From JAAFIP01 sp043774625 (GTDB lineage: Bacteria; Pseudomonadota; Gammaproteobacteria; Burkholderiales; Burkholderiaceae_C), in the NCBI GenBank assembly GCA_043774625.1, contig JAYVTG010000097.1, forward strand, positions 1-64,000: 64,000 nucleotides of DNA, in the 5' to 3' direction. Every line of letters begins with the position of its first letter. The stretch's first letter is position 1. Below, piece after piece: positions 39,609-48,027 of the stretch. The notes under the pieces are model-generated. The model had not been told where the DNA came from. It did no database searches and saw only the letters and a program-made list of their open reading frames with translations. The position numbers were made by a program, and so were the translations under genes.

Positions 39609-41969
39609 ATGACTTATTCCCTCGATACCCTCCGCACACCTGCCCGATCATCCGCGCGCACCGCCCAGCCAGCCGCTGGTCTGCGCCGCTTTGCGCAAGA
39701 ATTTGCCCTGCTGGTAGGTGCACTGGCCTTGGTCTTTTGGCTCTTGGCCATGTTCAGCTATTCGCCTAGTGATGCAGCCTGGTCCACATCAGGCGCAAGT
39801 TCGGGCAACGCAGTGCGCAACTGGGCTGGCCGCTTGGGTGCTTGGGTGGCAGACGCGAGTTACTACTTGCTCGGATTTTCTGTCTGGTGGTGTGGCCTGG
39901 CCGGTGGGCGCGCCTGGTTATCGTCACTGGCACGCTGGCTGCGTGGTGGTGTAGACCACCCGGTGCATGAAGAAGATGTATCTGCTACACATTTAATAGC
40001 TACCCGCGCAGTGTTCTGGCTGGGATTAGCACTTTTACTCATCGCAAGCTGCACATTGGAATGGACCCGCGTGTACCGCATGGAAGCGCGCCTGCCTGGC
40101 CACGGCGGTGGTGTGCTGGGTTATCTGGCGGGGCCGTTTGCCCTGCGCTGGCTGGGCTTTACAGGCTCAGGTTTGGTAGCCATTGCCATGGGCGTGATGG
40201 GCGCGGCCTGGGTGTTTCGCTTTTCTTGGACGCACTGGGCAGAAGGCATCGGTGGCTGGATCATGTCCAAAATCGAAGCACGACGCGACAAGCGTGAAGC
40301 CGCGCAAGATATTGCCTTTGGCACCCAAGCCGCCCGTGAGCGTGACGAAGTGGTGCAAGTAGAGCGCGTAGAGATTGAAGAACACCACCCAGGCCCGGTA
40401 ATGATTGAGCCGACCCTGGTAGCCGTGCCCCAAAGCGCCCGCGTGGCCAAGGAGCGGCAAAAACCTTTGTTCAGCGACATGCTGGATAGCAAACTGCCCC
40501 AGGTCGATTTGCTGGACGGCGCGCAACTGCGCCAGGAAACCGTTGCGCCCGAAACGCTGGAAATGACCAGCCGCATGATCGAGAAAAAGCTCAAAGACTT
40601 TGGCGTGGACGTGCGTGTGGTGCTGGCCCAGCCTGGGCCGGTCATTACGCGCTATGAGATTGAACCTGCCACAGGCGTGAAGGGCTCGCAGATTGTCGGC
40701 CTGGCCAAAGACCTGGCACGTTCGCTGTCCTTGGTGTCCATTCGCGTGGTAGAGACGATTCCCGGCAAAAACTATATGGCGCTGGAATTGCCTAACGCGA
40801 AACGGCAAAGCATCAAGCTCTCCGAGATTTTGGGTTCGCAGGTGTACAACGACGGCAAGTCGCTGCTGACCATGGGGCTGGGCAAAGACATCATTGGCAA
40901 CCCCGTGGTGGCCGACCTGGCCAAAATGCCCCACGTGTTGGTGGCGGGTACGACGGGATCGGGCAAGTCGGTGGGTATCAACGCCATGATTTTGAGCCTG
41001 CTGTACAAAGCCGAAGCGCGTGACGTGCGCATGCTGATGATCGACCCCAAGATGCTGGAAATGAGTGTGTACGAGGGCATTCCGCACCTGCTGGCCCCTG
41101 TGGTGACCGACATGCGCCAGGCCGCGCATGGCCTGAACTGGTGCGTGGGCGAGATGGAGCGGCGCTATAAATTGATGAGCAAAATGGGCGTGCGCAACCT
41201 GGCGGGCTACAACGTGAAGATTGACGACGCCACGGCGCGCGAAGCATTCATTTACAACCCGTTTAGTTTGACCCCCGACAGCCCCGAGCCGCTGGAGCGC
41301 CTACCGCACATCGTCGTCGTCATCGACGAACTGGCTGACCTGATGATGGTCGTGGGCAAGAAGATTGAAGAACTGATTGCACGCCTGGCACAAAAAGCGC
41401 GGGCAGCGGGCATCCATTTGATTTTGGCCACCCAGCGCCCCAGTGTGGACGTGATTACCGGCCTGATAAAAGCTAATATTCCCACACGCATCGCGTTTCA
41501 GGTCAGCAGCAAGATCGACAGCCGCACTATCCTGGACCAAATGGGTGCAGAAGCCTTGCTGGGCATGGGCGACATGCTCTACATGCCCAGCGGCACGGGC
41601 CTGCCCATTCGCGTGCACGGCGCGTTTGTGAGCGACGAAGAAGTGCACCGCGTGGTCGCTTACCTGAAAGAACAGGGAGGCGAACCTAATTACATCGAAG
41701 GCCTGCTGGAAGGCGGAACTGTGGACGGCGAAGAAGGTCTGAACCTGGATGGCGAAAACCCCAGCGGAGAAAAAGACCCTATGTATGACCGGGCCGTAGA
41801 CATTGTTTTGAAAAACCAGAAAGCCAGCATCTCTTTGGTGCAGCGCCACCTGAGCATTGGCTATAACAAAGCCGCCAACTTGCTGGAAGCGATGGAAAAA
41901 GTAGGCTTGGTCACCGCCATGAACGGACGCGGACAGCGCGAGATTTTGGTGCCCGGCGGGCGGGAGTAA
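39609..41969 (+). CDS. ftsK: DNA translocase FtsK
   Basis: Pumps DNA during division and resolves chromosome dimers. 786 residues, a short-linker form. Four N-terminal membrane helices are near 28-50, 80-100, 130-148 and 170-205. The motor has Walker A GTTGSGKSVG (about 447) and Walker B IVVVIDELADLMMVVGKK. The C-terminal gamma winged helix (SLVQRHLSIGYNKAANLLEAM) reads KOPS sites. Residues 126-139 (ATHLIATRAVFWLG) at the start of the third helix come from a degenerate dispersed element copy. lolA follows 3 bp later. Confidence 0.96.
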   Translation: MTYSLDTLRTPARSSARTAQPAAGLRRFAQEFALLVGALALVFWLLAMFSYSPSDAAWSTSGASSGNAVRNWAGRLGAWVADASYYLLGFSVWWCGLAGGRAWLSSLARWLRGGVDHPVHEEDVSATHLIATRAVFWLGLALLLIASCTLEWTRVYRMEARLPGHGGGVLGYLAGPFALRWLGFTGSGLVAIAMGVMGAAWVFRFSWTHWAEGIGGWIMSKIEARRDKREAAQDIAFGTQAARERDEVVQVERVEIEEHHPGPVMIEPTLVAVPQSARVAKERQKPLFSDMLDSKLPQVDLLDGAQLRQETVAPETLEMTSRMIEKKLKDFGVDVRVVLAQPGPVITRYEIEPATGVKGSQIVGLAKDLARSLSLVSIRVVETIPGKNYMALELPNAKRQSIKLSEILGSQVYNDGKSLLTMGLGKDIIGNPVVADLAKMPHVLVAGTTGSGKSVGINAMILSLLYKAEARDVRMLMIDPKMLEMSVYEGIPHLLAPVVTDMRQAAHGLNWCVGEMERRYKLMSKMGVRNLAGYNVKIDDATAREAFIYNPFSLTPDSPEPLERLPHIVVVIDELADLMMVVGKKIEELIARLAQKARAAGIHLILATQRPSVDVITGLIKANIPTRIAFQVSSKIDSRTILDQMGAEALLGMGDMLYMPSGTGLPIRVHGAFVSDEEVHRVVAYLKEQGGEPNYIEGLLEGGTVDGEEGLNLDGENPSGEKDPMYDRAVDIVLKNQKASISLVQRHLSIGYNKAANLLEAMEKVGLVTAMNGRGQREILVPGGRE
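39984..40022 (+). repeat. Dispersed element copy 11 (degenerate, translated, in ftsK)
   Basis: About 27 of 40 positions match the consensus by my count. Forward frame, ATHLIATRAVFWLG. Confidence 0.55.
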
Positions 41970-41972
41970 ACT

Positions 41973-42617
41973 ATGAAGTTGAAATTGATTGCTACGTTTT
42001 TAGTAGCTGCCTGCGCAATACCGGTGCTGGCAAACAGCCTAAATACGCTTGAAAACTTCCTCAAAACAACCAAAACGGGTCGCGCTGAATTTACCCAAAC
42101 GGTCACCTCGGCTGCGCGAGAAGGTCAAACTGCCAAGGTCAAAAAAAGCAGTGGCGTGTTTGAGTTTGAACGCCCCAGTCGCTTCAAGTTTTTGTACAAA
42201 AAACCGTTTGAACAAAGCTTGGTGGCAGACGGTCAAACCTTGTGGATTCATGATGTGGACTTGAACCAGGTCACATCCAGCAAGCAAGCCAGCGTATTGT
42301 CGTCCACCCCCGCAGCACTAATTGCATCAGCGCCCGACTTGAAAACTTTGCAACAAAGCTTCAGCCTGCAAGCCGAACCTGACAAGGACGGCCAGGCCTG
42401 GGTGCTGGCTATACCCAAAACCAAAGACGGCACCCTGCAAAGTATTCGCGTAGGCTTCAAAATGCCCAGCGGTGAACTGGTGGCCTTGGACATTTTGGAC
42501 AACTTTGGCCAACGCTCTTTGATGCAGTTTCAAAAATTGGAACTCAACCCCGCGCTGGCCGCCGACAGCTTCAACTTCAAGCCACCAGCGGGTGTGGATG
42601 TGATCAAGCAGCCGTAG
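41973..42617 (+). CDS. lolA: Outer-membrane lipoprotein carrier protein LolA
   Basis: Periplasmic chaperone moving lipoproteins to LolB. 214 residues. Signal peptide MKLKLIATFLVAACAIPVLA, cleaved before NSLNTLENFL. The mature part has GRAEFTQTV, FEFERPSRFKFLYKKPFEQ and the C-terminal FNFKPPAGVDVI, all typical. Nearly the whole hydrophobic and cleavage region of the signal peptide coincides with a dispersed element copy. Starts 3 bp after ftsK. Confidence 0.94.
   Translation: MKLKLIATFLVAACAIPVLANSLNTLENFLKTTKTGRAEFTQTVTSAAREGQTAKVKKSSGVFEFERPSRFKFLYKKPFEQSLVADGQTLWIHDVDLNQVTSSKQASVLSSTPAALIASAPDLKTLQQSFSLQAEPDKDGQAWVLAIPKTKDGTLQSIRVGFKMPSGELVALDILDNFGQRSLMQFQKLELNPALAADSFNFKPPAGVDVIKQP
41991..42031 (+). 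repeat. Dispersed element copy 12 (diverged, translated, LolA signal peptide)
   Basis: About 27 of 42 positions match. Forward frame, ATFLVAACAIPVLA. Keeps TAGTAGCTGCCTGCGCA and GTGCTGGCA. Confidence 0.62.
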
Positions 42618-42622
42618 TCGTA

Positions 42623-43072
42623 CTAAATGAACGGTGTCTCCGTGATATACCGCGAAAATAAATCAGCGGCCTCCTGCGCATCCACGCGCTGCATTTCGGT
42701 TTGCAATTGCAAGCCTTCCAGCTTGGCATCGCATAACTGCGCTTGCATCAACTTGGTTGACACGTTGTGGGATTTGGCCAGGTTGGTGGCCAAGGTAGCA
42801 GCTATGGAGCACAGCATGGCACCAAAACACAGTAGCTGCCAGATGGGTTGACTAAGCCCAAACGAATCAGAAACCCACGTGGAGAAAGACTTGCCTCCCA
42901 GCGCGGGTCCAGCAGTCAGGGCGGCTGACAGTACGCTACCGACAATGGCGATATTGGTAAAACGGTTGCTGCGCTTGTCGTAATTGTAGATAAAAGTTTT
43001 CAGTTCGCTGCGCTTGGCCTTGATTTTGTCCAATAGCGTGGTGCGCAAACCCGTTTGATTTTTTACTGTCAT
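42623..43072 (-). CDS. Small two-helix membrane protein, possibly SLATT-like
   Basis: 149 residues from ATG 43072 (MTVKNQTGLRTTLL); an in-frame ATG at 43087 also exists. Two hydrophobic segments are at about 42-62 and 80-102, flanked by charged helices (KIKAKRSELKTF before, LMQAQLCDAKLEGLQLQTEM after). This layout resembles SLATT-type proteins, which act with nucleotide-signalling effectors in some defence systems, but no SLOG or effector gene is adjacent, and the resemblance is weak. Converges on lolA with 5 bp between stops. Confidence 0.65.
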   Translation of the reverse strand: MTVKNQTGLRTTLLDKIKAKRSELKTFIYNYDKRSNRFTNIAIVGSVLSAALTAGPALGGKSFSTWVSDSFGLSQPIWQLLCFGAMLCSIAATLATNLAKSHNVSTKLMQAQLCDAKLEGLQLQTEMQRVDAQEAADLFSRYITETPFI

Positions 43073-43258
43073 GAAGCCCCCTGTCATGCTGGGTAGAAAG
43101 TCTTTTACCTGGCACCGTGCTAGTGAATACCTTCATCTGCATGCCACACAGTTTTTTAACACTGCCCGGGCATAGCGCGCTGGAGAATGTCTACTTTTGT
43201 AAGAGATTTAAGTAACCAGACGTGTCTAACCAAGACGTGAATGCACGGGCCTATCTTG

Positions 43259-44614
43259 CTAGCCTTTGGCTAACCAGCGCTGCAACTGCACGTACACCGC
43301 TGCACTACTCAGCAAATCGAAATGGTCAGTCCCATAGACGATGTACTGGCGCTTTGCAGGAATGGGCAAAGCCTGCGCTGCCTCTTCATGCTGGCCCAGT
43401 GCACTGCGCACAGGCACCAAGCCGTCGCCGGGCAAGGGTTTGGTTGACCCGCCTTGCAGGCTGGCTTTTGCTGCGGTCTGGGCCATTGCAGGTTGGGCCT
43501 TTTTGGTGGCTGCCACCACATAACACTTCACCCCTTTGGGCAATGGCACCACGCTGCCCCGGTCGTGCGCGCGCACAGCGGCGCGGCCTTGCCAGTCAGC
43601 GTCCAGCAGATTGCCATGGCGCAGGTCTTTGATGCCTGCGCTGCGCACCAAACCCAGTTTGGCAAACGGCGCGGTGTAGGGGCTGATGCCCAGCAGATAG
43701 TCCACCCAGCTGCCGGCACGCTCCAGCGGCGCGCCGTGGTGGGGGGTACCCAGGCAGATGAGTTTGGTAAGCTGCTTGAGCCATGTGTGGCCCTGCACGC
43801 GCGCCACCTCGCACGCGCTGCGCGACACCAGGCCGCCCATGCTGTGCCCGATGATGACCAGCTCGGTAATGGGCACAGGCCAGGCATGCACAAGGTTTTG
43901 CAATGTATCGGCAAACTCGCGTCCATTTTCGGAGATATGCCTGCCTGAGTTGTAGTTCAGATACACGGGCGTGTAGCCCAGGTCTTGCGCGAGCGATGCG
44001 CCATGGTCGTGGCCCACGCCGTCTTTTACATGGTTCCATTGCAGGTCGTTCATACACAGGCCGTGCACCAGTACCAATACTTTGCCGGTAGGCTGCATGA
44101 GTTGTGTTTTCAACGCGGCTTTGTTTAGCGTCAAAGCCACGCCCTGCTGGCGCAGTTGCATGCGAATGGCCAGCGGGTTGCCAGTCGCTGCCATCGTGTC
44201 GCCCAGCACGCCATTGGCGGCGGCCAGCACCGTTTCGCGGTACGGCTGCGCACTTTTCAAATTGAGCTTGGCGGCCAAAGGCTTAAGAGTGCGGCTGACC
44301 ACCAGCGCCACGGCGGGCACGTCGCCCAAGCCCAGCCCTTTGTCCAGCCCCCAGCCCACTAGATTCGTCACCCCACGCACGCTGCGATACGCCAGGCCCG
44401 TGATGCCCTTGGTACGGCCAGCGGGCCGCGCGCCCACGATGGGCGACACGCTGGCAATGTTGCGGTGCATGTCCTCCACCAAATCGGTAATGCCCTTGAC
44501 CGCTGCAATCACCAGCGCACTGGTGCCGCGCAGGTTTGACGCAGTAGAGTTTGGATCGGTTTGGCTAGACTTATGCATGCCTGAGCATACAGGGCTTATG
44601 GTTTTGCTGCGCAT
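43259..44614 (-). CDS. Alpha/beta hydrolase, lipase/PGAP1-like
   Basis: 451 residues. The first 120 or so residues are of unclear fold (a VKGITDLVEDM segment and later TNLVGWGLDKGL). The hydrolase begins VLVLVHGLCMNDLQWN. The nucleophile is the Ser of IGHSMGGLVSRSA, followed by LICLGTPHHGAPLERAG. The acid is probably Asp in GDGLVPVRSALG and the base His in GTDHFDLL. The substrate is unknown; the GTPHHGA region is common in lipases and PGAP1-like esterases. No signal peptide. ATG 44614 assumed; 44578 is an alternative. Confidence 0.85.
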   Translation of the reverse strand: MRSKTISPVCSGMHKSSQTDPNSTASNLRGTSALVIAAVKGITDLVEDMHRNIASVSPIVGARPAGRTKGITGLAYRSVRGVTNLVGWGLDKGLGLGDVPAVALVVSRTLKPLAAKLNLKSAQPYRETVLAAANGVLGDTMAATGNPLAIRMQLRQQGVALTLNKAALKTQLMQPTGKVLVLVHGLCMNDLQWNHVKDGVGHDHGASLAQDLGYTPVYLNYNSGRHISENGREFADTLQNLVHAWPVPITELVIIGHSMGGLVSRSACEVARVQGHTWLKQLTKLICLGTPHHGAPLERAGSWVDYLLGISPYTAPFAKLGLVRSAGIKDLRHGNLLDADWQGRAAVRAHDRGSVVPLPKGVKCYVVAATKKAQPAMAQTAAKASLQGGSTKPLPGDGLVPVRSALGQHEEAAQALPIPAKRQYIVYGTDHFDLLSSAAVYVQLQRWLAKG

Positions 44615-44663
44615 TCCATTTGCAAAGAACGAAGGTCTGCGTTGATTAGAGCAGATTCAAATT

Positions 44664-44711
44664 GCTATATATTTAGTAGCTGCTCGCGCATATTCTACGC
44701 TGGCAATCGGC
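44664..44711 (+). repeat. Dispersed element copy 13 (intergenic)
   Basis: Near-identical to copy 5: TTTAGTAGCTGCTCGCGCA, then TATTCTACGCTGGCAATCGGC. Confidence 0.94.
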
Positions 44712-44814
44712 ACTTTTCCCCAACAATATTGTTTCAAACCCATGCAAAAGCCATCCACAGTTAATCTTCCGCCCAAAGCAAACAAGCCAAGCCTGCAAGA
44801 TCAGGTCAGTGGGT

Positions 44815-44877
44815 TGCTTTGCGTAGCGAAATTAAGAAGGAGGCCTCGAGGCCGGATGACATTCGCGTAGCAAAGCA
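44815..44877. repeat. Long imperfect hairpin with central GGCCTCGAGGCC palindrome
   Basis: TGCTTTGCGTAGCGAA (44815-44830) pairs with TTCGCGTAGCAAAGCA (44862-44877) except for a 3-nt internal bulge. A perfect 12-bp palindrome sits at 44842-44853. There is no T run, so not a classical terminator. Downstream of the DUF302 gene. Confidence 0.7.
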
Positions 44878-44929
44878 GCACACTGGCATGATCACGTACA
44901 AAACCCAGCGTGGACGATTGCAAACCTAC

Positions 44930-45382
44930 TCATTTGGCCAAAGCCGCCTCCGCCAACCCCGCCAAGGCTTTAGTCAGCCCGCCTACAGCCGCGCAATCTC
45001 CCGCCGCATGCCGCTTGCCCAGGTAAGCAGGGTCGTTGTAGCCCAGCCAAACCTGGCCCTGCGGGTCTTCCCACACCAAGGCTTTGAGCGGCAGGTCGAT
45101 ACCCGCAGACTGGGCGCATTCCATCAGCGGGGTGCCGCCTTGCGGGTTGCCAAAAATCAGCACTTCGGTGGGGCGCAGGGTTTTGCCCACTTTGGCTGCG
45201 CCAGCAGCATGGTCAATACGTGCAAAAATGTTCAGGCCGCGCTGCTTGGCCATGTCTTCAAAGCGGTTCATCGTGTCTTTGGCGCTGTAGCTGCTTTTCA
45301 GGGCAATCAGGCCATCGGCTGCAAAGGCAGGCGCTGCAGCAAGAAGAAAGAAAGCAAAAATGAGTTTGAACGGTGTTTTCAA
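44930..45382 (-). CDS. Secreted DUF302 family protein
   Basis: 150 residues with a signal peptide ending AAPAFAA (about residue 22). The DUF302 core runs DTMNRFEDMAKQRGLNIFARIDH, LRPTEVLIFGNPQGGTPLM and DLPLKALVWEDPQGQVWLGYN. Function unknown; a small alpha/beta fold often found alone or fused to heavy-metal-related proteins. A hairpin lies downstream. Confidence 0.88.
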   Translation of the reverse strand: MKTPFKLIFAFFLLAAAPAFAADGLIALKSSYSAKDTMNRFEDMAKQRGLNIFARIDHAAGAAKVGKTLRPTEVLIFGNPQGGTPLMECAQSAGIDLPLKALVWEDPQGQVWLGYNDPAYLGKRHAAGDCAAVGGLTKALAGLAEAALAK

Positions 45383-45557
45383 AGTGATCTCCTTGCAGGG
45401 TTGGCCCCGTGATGAGGCGCTGTAGTGAATTAGATAGTCTTGCCGATAAACAAAAATTAGTCCAACGCCAACAAGCTTTCTTACACTGGTGCGCCTGGTG
45501 TATGCAAAAGCCGCGCTATCCAGACAATAATCTGTGCCATAGCCTCAACCCGCGACA

Positions 45558-46871
45558 TTGCATCCACCCATGCCATCCACCCCCAGCCCCCACACCCCAC
45601 TAGCTGAACGTCTGCGCCCGCAAACACTGGGCGGGGTGATTGGTCAGCAGCAGTTGCTGGGCGCTGGCATGCCGCTGCGCGTGGCGTTTGAGTCGGGTGT
45701 GCCGCACAGTTGCATTTTGTGGGGGCCACCGGGTGTTGGCAAAACCACCATTGCGCGGCTGATGGCCAACGCTTTCGATGCGCATTTCATCAGCATCAGC
45801 GCTACGCTGGGTGGGGTCAAAGACATTCGCGAGGCCGTGGAGCAGGCGCTGGTGTGGCAGGCGCAAGGCAAGCGCACCATCATGTTTGTGGACGAGGTAC
45901 ACCGCTTCAACAAAAGCCAGCAAGACGCGTTTTTGCCGCATGTGGAAAGCGGGCTGTTTACCTTTATTGGTGCGACCACCGAGAACCCGAGCTTTGAGGT
46001 AAATTCTGCCCTGCTCTCGCGCGCAGCCGTGTATGTTTTGCAACCCCTATCGGCAGAAGATTTACAGCAAATAGTGCTCAAAGCCAGCGCAGAATATGCG
46101 CATGCGGCTACTAAAGGTATAGCAATTGAACAAAACGCTGCCGACCGCCTGGTAGCCTATGCAGATGGCGATGCACGCCGGTTGATCAACACTTTGGAGA
46201 CTTTATTTGTCTCCGCAGAAAAGGAAAAGCTGGGCAACGTTACCGACGACTGGTTGCTGAAAGTTTTAGGTGAACGCATGCGCCGCTACGACAAGGGTGG
46301 TGAGCAGTTTTACGACACCATCAGCGCGCTGCACAAGTCCGTGCGTGGCTCAGACCCTGACGCATCGCTCTACTGGTTCATCCGCATGCTGGACGGCGGT
46401 GCAGACCCGCGTTACATGGCGCGCCGCCTGGTGCGCATGGCCTGTGAAGACATTGGCCTGGCCGACCCACGCGCCCTGCGCCTGGCGCTGGACGCCGCCG
46501 AAGTGTATGAACGCCTGGGCAGCCCCGAAGGCGAGCTGGCGCTGGCCGAATGCGTCATCTATCTGGCCATGGCACCCAAATCCAACGCCGTCTACACTGC
46601 GTTCAACGAAGCCAAGGCCCTTATCAAAAAAGACGGCACCCGCCCCGTGCCCATGCACCTGCGCAACGCACCCACCAAGCTGATGAAAGAGTTGGATTAC
46701 GGCAAAGGTTACCGCTACGCGCATAACGAAGCAGACGCTTTTGCAGCGGGCGAAACGTATTTGCCCGACGGCATGCAGGCCGAGTTTTATAGGCCCGTGG
46801 AGCGTGGCCTGGAGATCAAGATTGCTGATAAGTTGCGCGAACTGAAAGCACGCAATCATCACAAAAACTGA
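45558..46871 (+). CDS. rarA: Replication-associated recombination protein A (AAA ATPase)
   Basis: Acts at stalled forks; RuvB/clamp-loader-like ATPase of 437 residues. Walker A is GPPGVGKTT (56-64), Walker B MFVDEVHRFNKSQQDAF, sensor 1 GATTENPSFEVN, sensor 2 GDARRLINTLE. SVRGSDPDASLYW is a family signature. Residues 176-189 (ASAEYAHAATKGIA) are encoded by a dispersed element copy in the variable loop before sensor 2. Start ATG 45558 or 45570. Confidence 0.95.
   Translation: MHPPMPSTPSPHTPLAERLRPQTLGGVIGQQQLLGAGMPLRVAFESGVPHSCILWGPPGVGKTTIARLMANAFDAHFISISATLGGVKDIREAVEQALVWQAQGKRTIMFVDEVHRFNKSQQDAFLPHVESGLFTFIGATTENPSFEVNSALLSRAAVYVLQPLSAEDLQQIVLKASAEYAHAATKGIAIEQNAADRLVAYADGDARRLINTLETLFVSAEKEKLGNVTDDWLLKVLGERMRRYDKGGEQFYDTISALHKSVRGSDPDASLYWFIRMLDGGADPRYMARRLVRMACEDIGLADPRALRLALDAAEVYERLGSPEGELALAECVIYLAMAPKSNAVYTAFNEAKALIKKDGTRPVPMHLRNAPTKLMKELDYGKGYRYAHNEADAFAAGETYLPDGMQAEFYRPVERGLEIKIADKLRELKARNHHKN
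46083..46124 (-). repeat. Dispersed element copy 14 (translated, in rarA)
   Basis: Read in reverse as ASAEYAHAATKGIA. Keeps GCCAGCGCAGAATATGCG. Confidence 0.82.
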
Positions 46872-46964
46872 TGTATTTCCAAAGCCTCTGATACAAGCTA
46901 AATCAACAGGGTAAACCCCTCCTTTCCCTCTGGGACAAGACGGCACAAAGAAGTCACCCTTCGA

Positions 46965-46970
46965 TACAAT
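46965..46970 (+). promoter_or_regulatory. Candidate -10 of livHMGF, just before a terminator-like hairpin
   Basis: TACAAT in TTCGATACAATCCG. The -35 at 17 bp is poor (GGCACA). RNA starting near 46977 would begin with the hairpin at 46980. Confidence 0.3.
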
Positions 46971-46979
46971 CCGCGAACC

Positions 46980-47023
46980 AACCCGCCGTTGCGACCAAAA
47001 GTCACAAATATGGCGGGTTTTTT
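46980..47023 (+). terminator. Terminator-like hairpin between rarA and livH
   Basis: AACCCGCC (46980-46987) pairs with GGCGGGTT (47012-47019), followed by T residues to 47023; the 24-nt loop holds a weak inner GAC/GTC stem. It may end rarA transcription or act as a leader attenuator of the liv operon. Confidence 0.72.
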
Positions 47024-47083
47024 GCTAGGATGACCTAGGAGTACAACGATGCGCCCAGGGCATCAGATTCGGAGAAAAAATTC

Positions 47084-48013
47084 ATGGAAATCTTTCTGCA
47101 ACAGGTCATTAACGGCCTGGTTCTTGGCAGCATGTACGCGCTGGTCGCCTTGGGCTACACCATGGTGTACGGCATTATTAACCTCATCAATTTTGCCCAC
47201 GGCGAGGTGCTGATGGTCGGCGCTCTGACCAGCTGGACCAGCATCGGCGTTATGAAAGAGTCTATGCCGGGCACGCCGGGCTGGGTCATTTTGATCGTTG
47301 CGCTGCTGATTGCCTGCATCGTCTGCTCGGTGCTGAACTTCACGATTGAAAAAGTGGCCTATCGCCCGCTACGCAATTCGCCCAAGCTGGCCCCGCTGAT
47401 TACCGCCATCGGCATGAGCATCCTGCTGCAAACCCTGGCCATGATCATCTGGAAGCCCAATTACAAGCCTTACCCATCTCTGCTGCCTACCGACCCCTAC
47501 GAAGTGGGTGGTGCAGTCATCACGGTGACGCAGATTCTGATTCTGGGTTTTACCGCCCTGTCGCTGGCCGTGCTGATGTTTGTCGTCAACAAAACGCGCC
47601 TGGGCCGCGCCATGCGCGCCACCGCAGAAAACCCGCGCGTAGCAGGCCTGATGGGTGTCAAACCCGACGTGGTGATTTCTGCCACCTTCATTATTGGTGC
47701 TATTTTGGCTGCCATAGCTGGTGTGATGTGGGCCATGAACTACGGCACCGTGCAACACGCCATGGGTTTTTTACCTGGCCTCAAGGCCTTTACCGCTGCC
47801 GTGTTTGGCGGCATTGGCAATCTAGCGGGTGCCGTGGTGGGCGGCATTTTGCTGGGGCTGATTGAGTCGATAGGCGCGGGCTATATCGGCGCGTTAACGG
47901 GAGGGGTTTTGGGCAGCCATTACACCGACATATTTGCTTTCATCGTGCTGATCATCATGCTGACCATCCGGCCATCGGGCCTGTTGGGTGAGCGTGTGGC
48001 TGACCGCGCATAA
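47084..48013 (+). CDS. livH: Branched-chain amino acid ABC transporter permease
   Basis: 309 residues, inner membrane. MEIFLQQVINGLVLGSMYAL and GYTMVYGIINLINFAHGE are LivH hallmarks; the ATPase-contact loop is around RAMRATAENPRVAGLMGVKP. A GGAGA site precedes the ATG. Imports Leu/Ile/Val or related compounds; no binding-protein gene is in the window, so livK/livJ must be elsewhere. Confidence 0.95.
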   Translation: MEIFLQQVINGLVLGSMYALVALGYTMVYGIINLINFAHGEVLMVGALTSWTSIGVMKESMPGTPGWVILIVALLIACIVCSVLNFTIEKVAYRPLRNSPKLAPLITAIGMSILLQTLAMIIWKPNYKPYPSLLPTDPYEVGGAVITVTQILILGFTALSLAVLMFVVNKTRLGRAMRATAENPRVAGLMGVKPDVVISATFIIGAILAAIAGVMWAMNYGTVQHAMGFLPGLKAFTAAVFGGIGNLAGAVVGGILLGLIESIGAGYIGALTGGVLGSHYTDIFAFIVLIIMLTIRPSGLLGERVADRA

Positions 48014-48027
48014 AGAGGAGAACCCAC

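Larger units (their letters stand above)
44615..44929. other. Gap between hydrolase and DUF302 genes
   Basis: 315 bp without a gene I can support. Holds dispersed element copy 13 (44664-44711) and a long imperfect hairpin (44815-44877). The hydrolase promoter should lie here but I cannot identify it. Confidence 0.5.

Noticed and set aside
42790..42840. TAGCAGCTATGGAGCAC in the small membrane protein gene at 42.6 kb
   Set aside because: Only AGCAGCTAT matches; hairpin half and ACGCTGGCA are missing.
47695..47725. Another partial match in livH (GCTATTTTGGCTGCCATAGCTG)
   Set aside because: The right half is absent and the encoded AILAAIAGV fits LivH family sequence.
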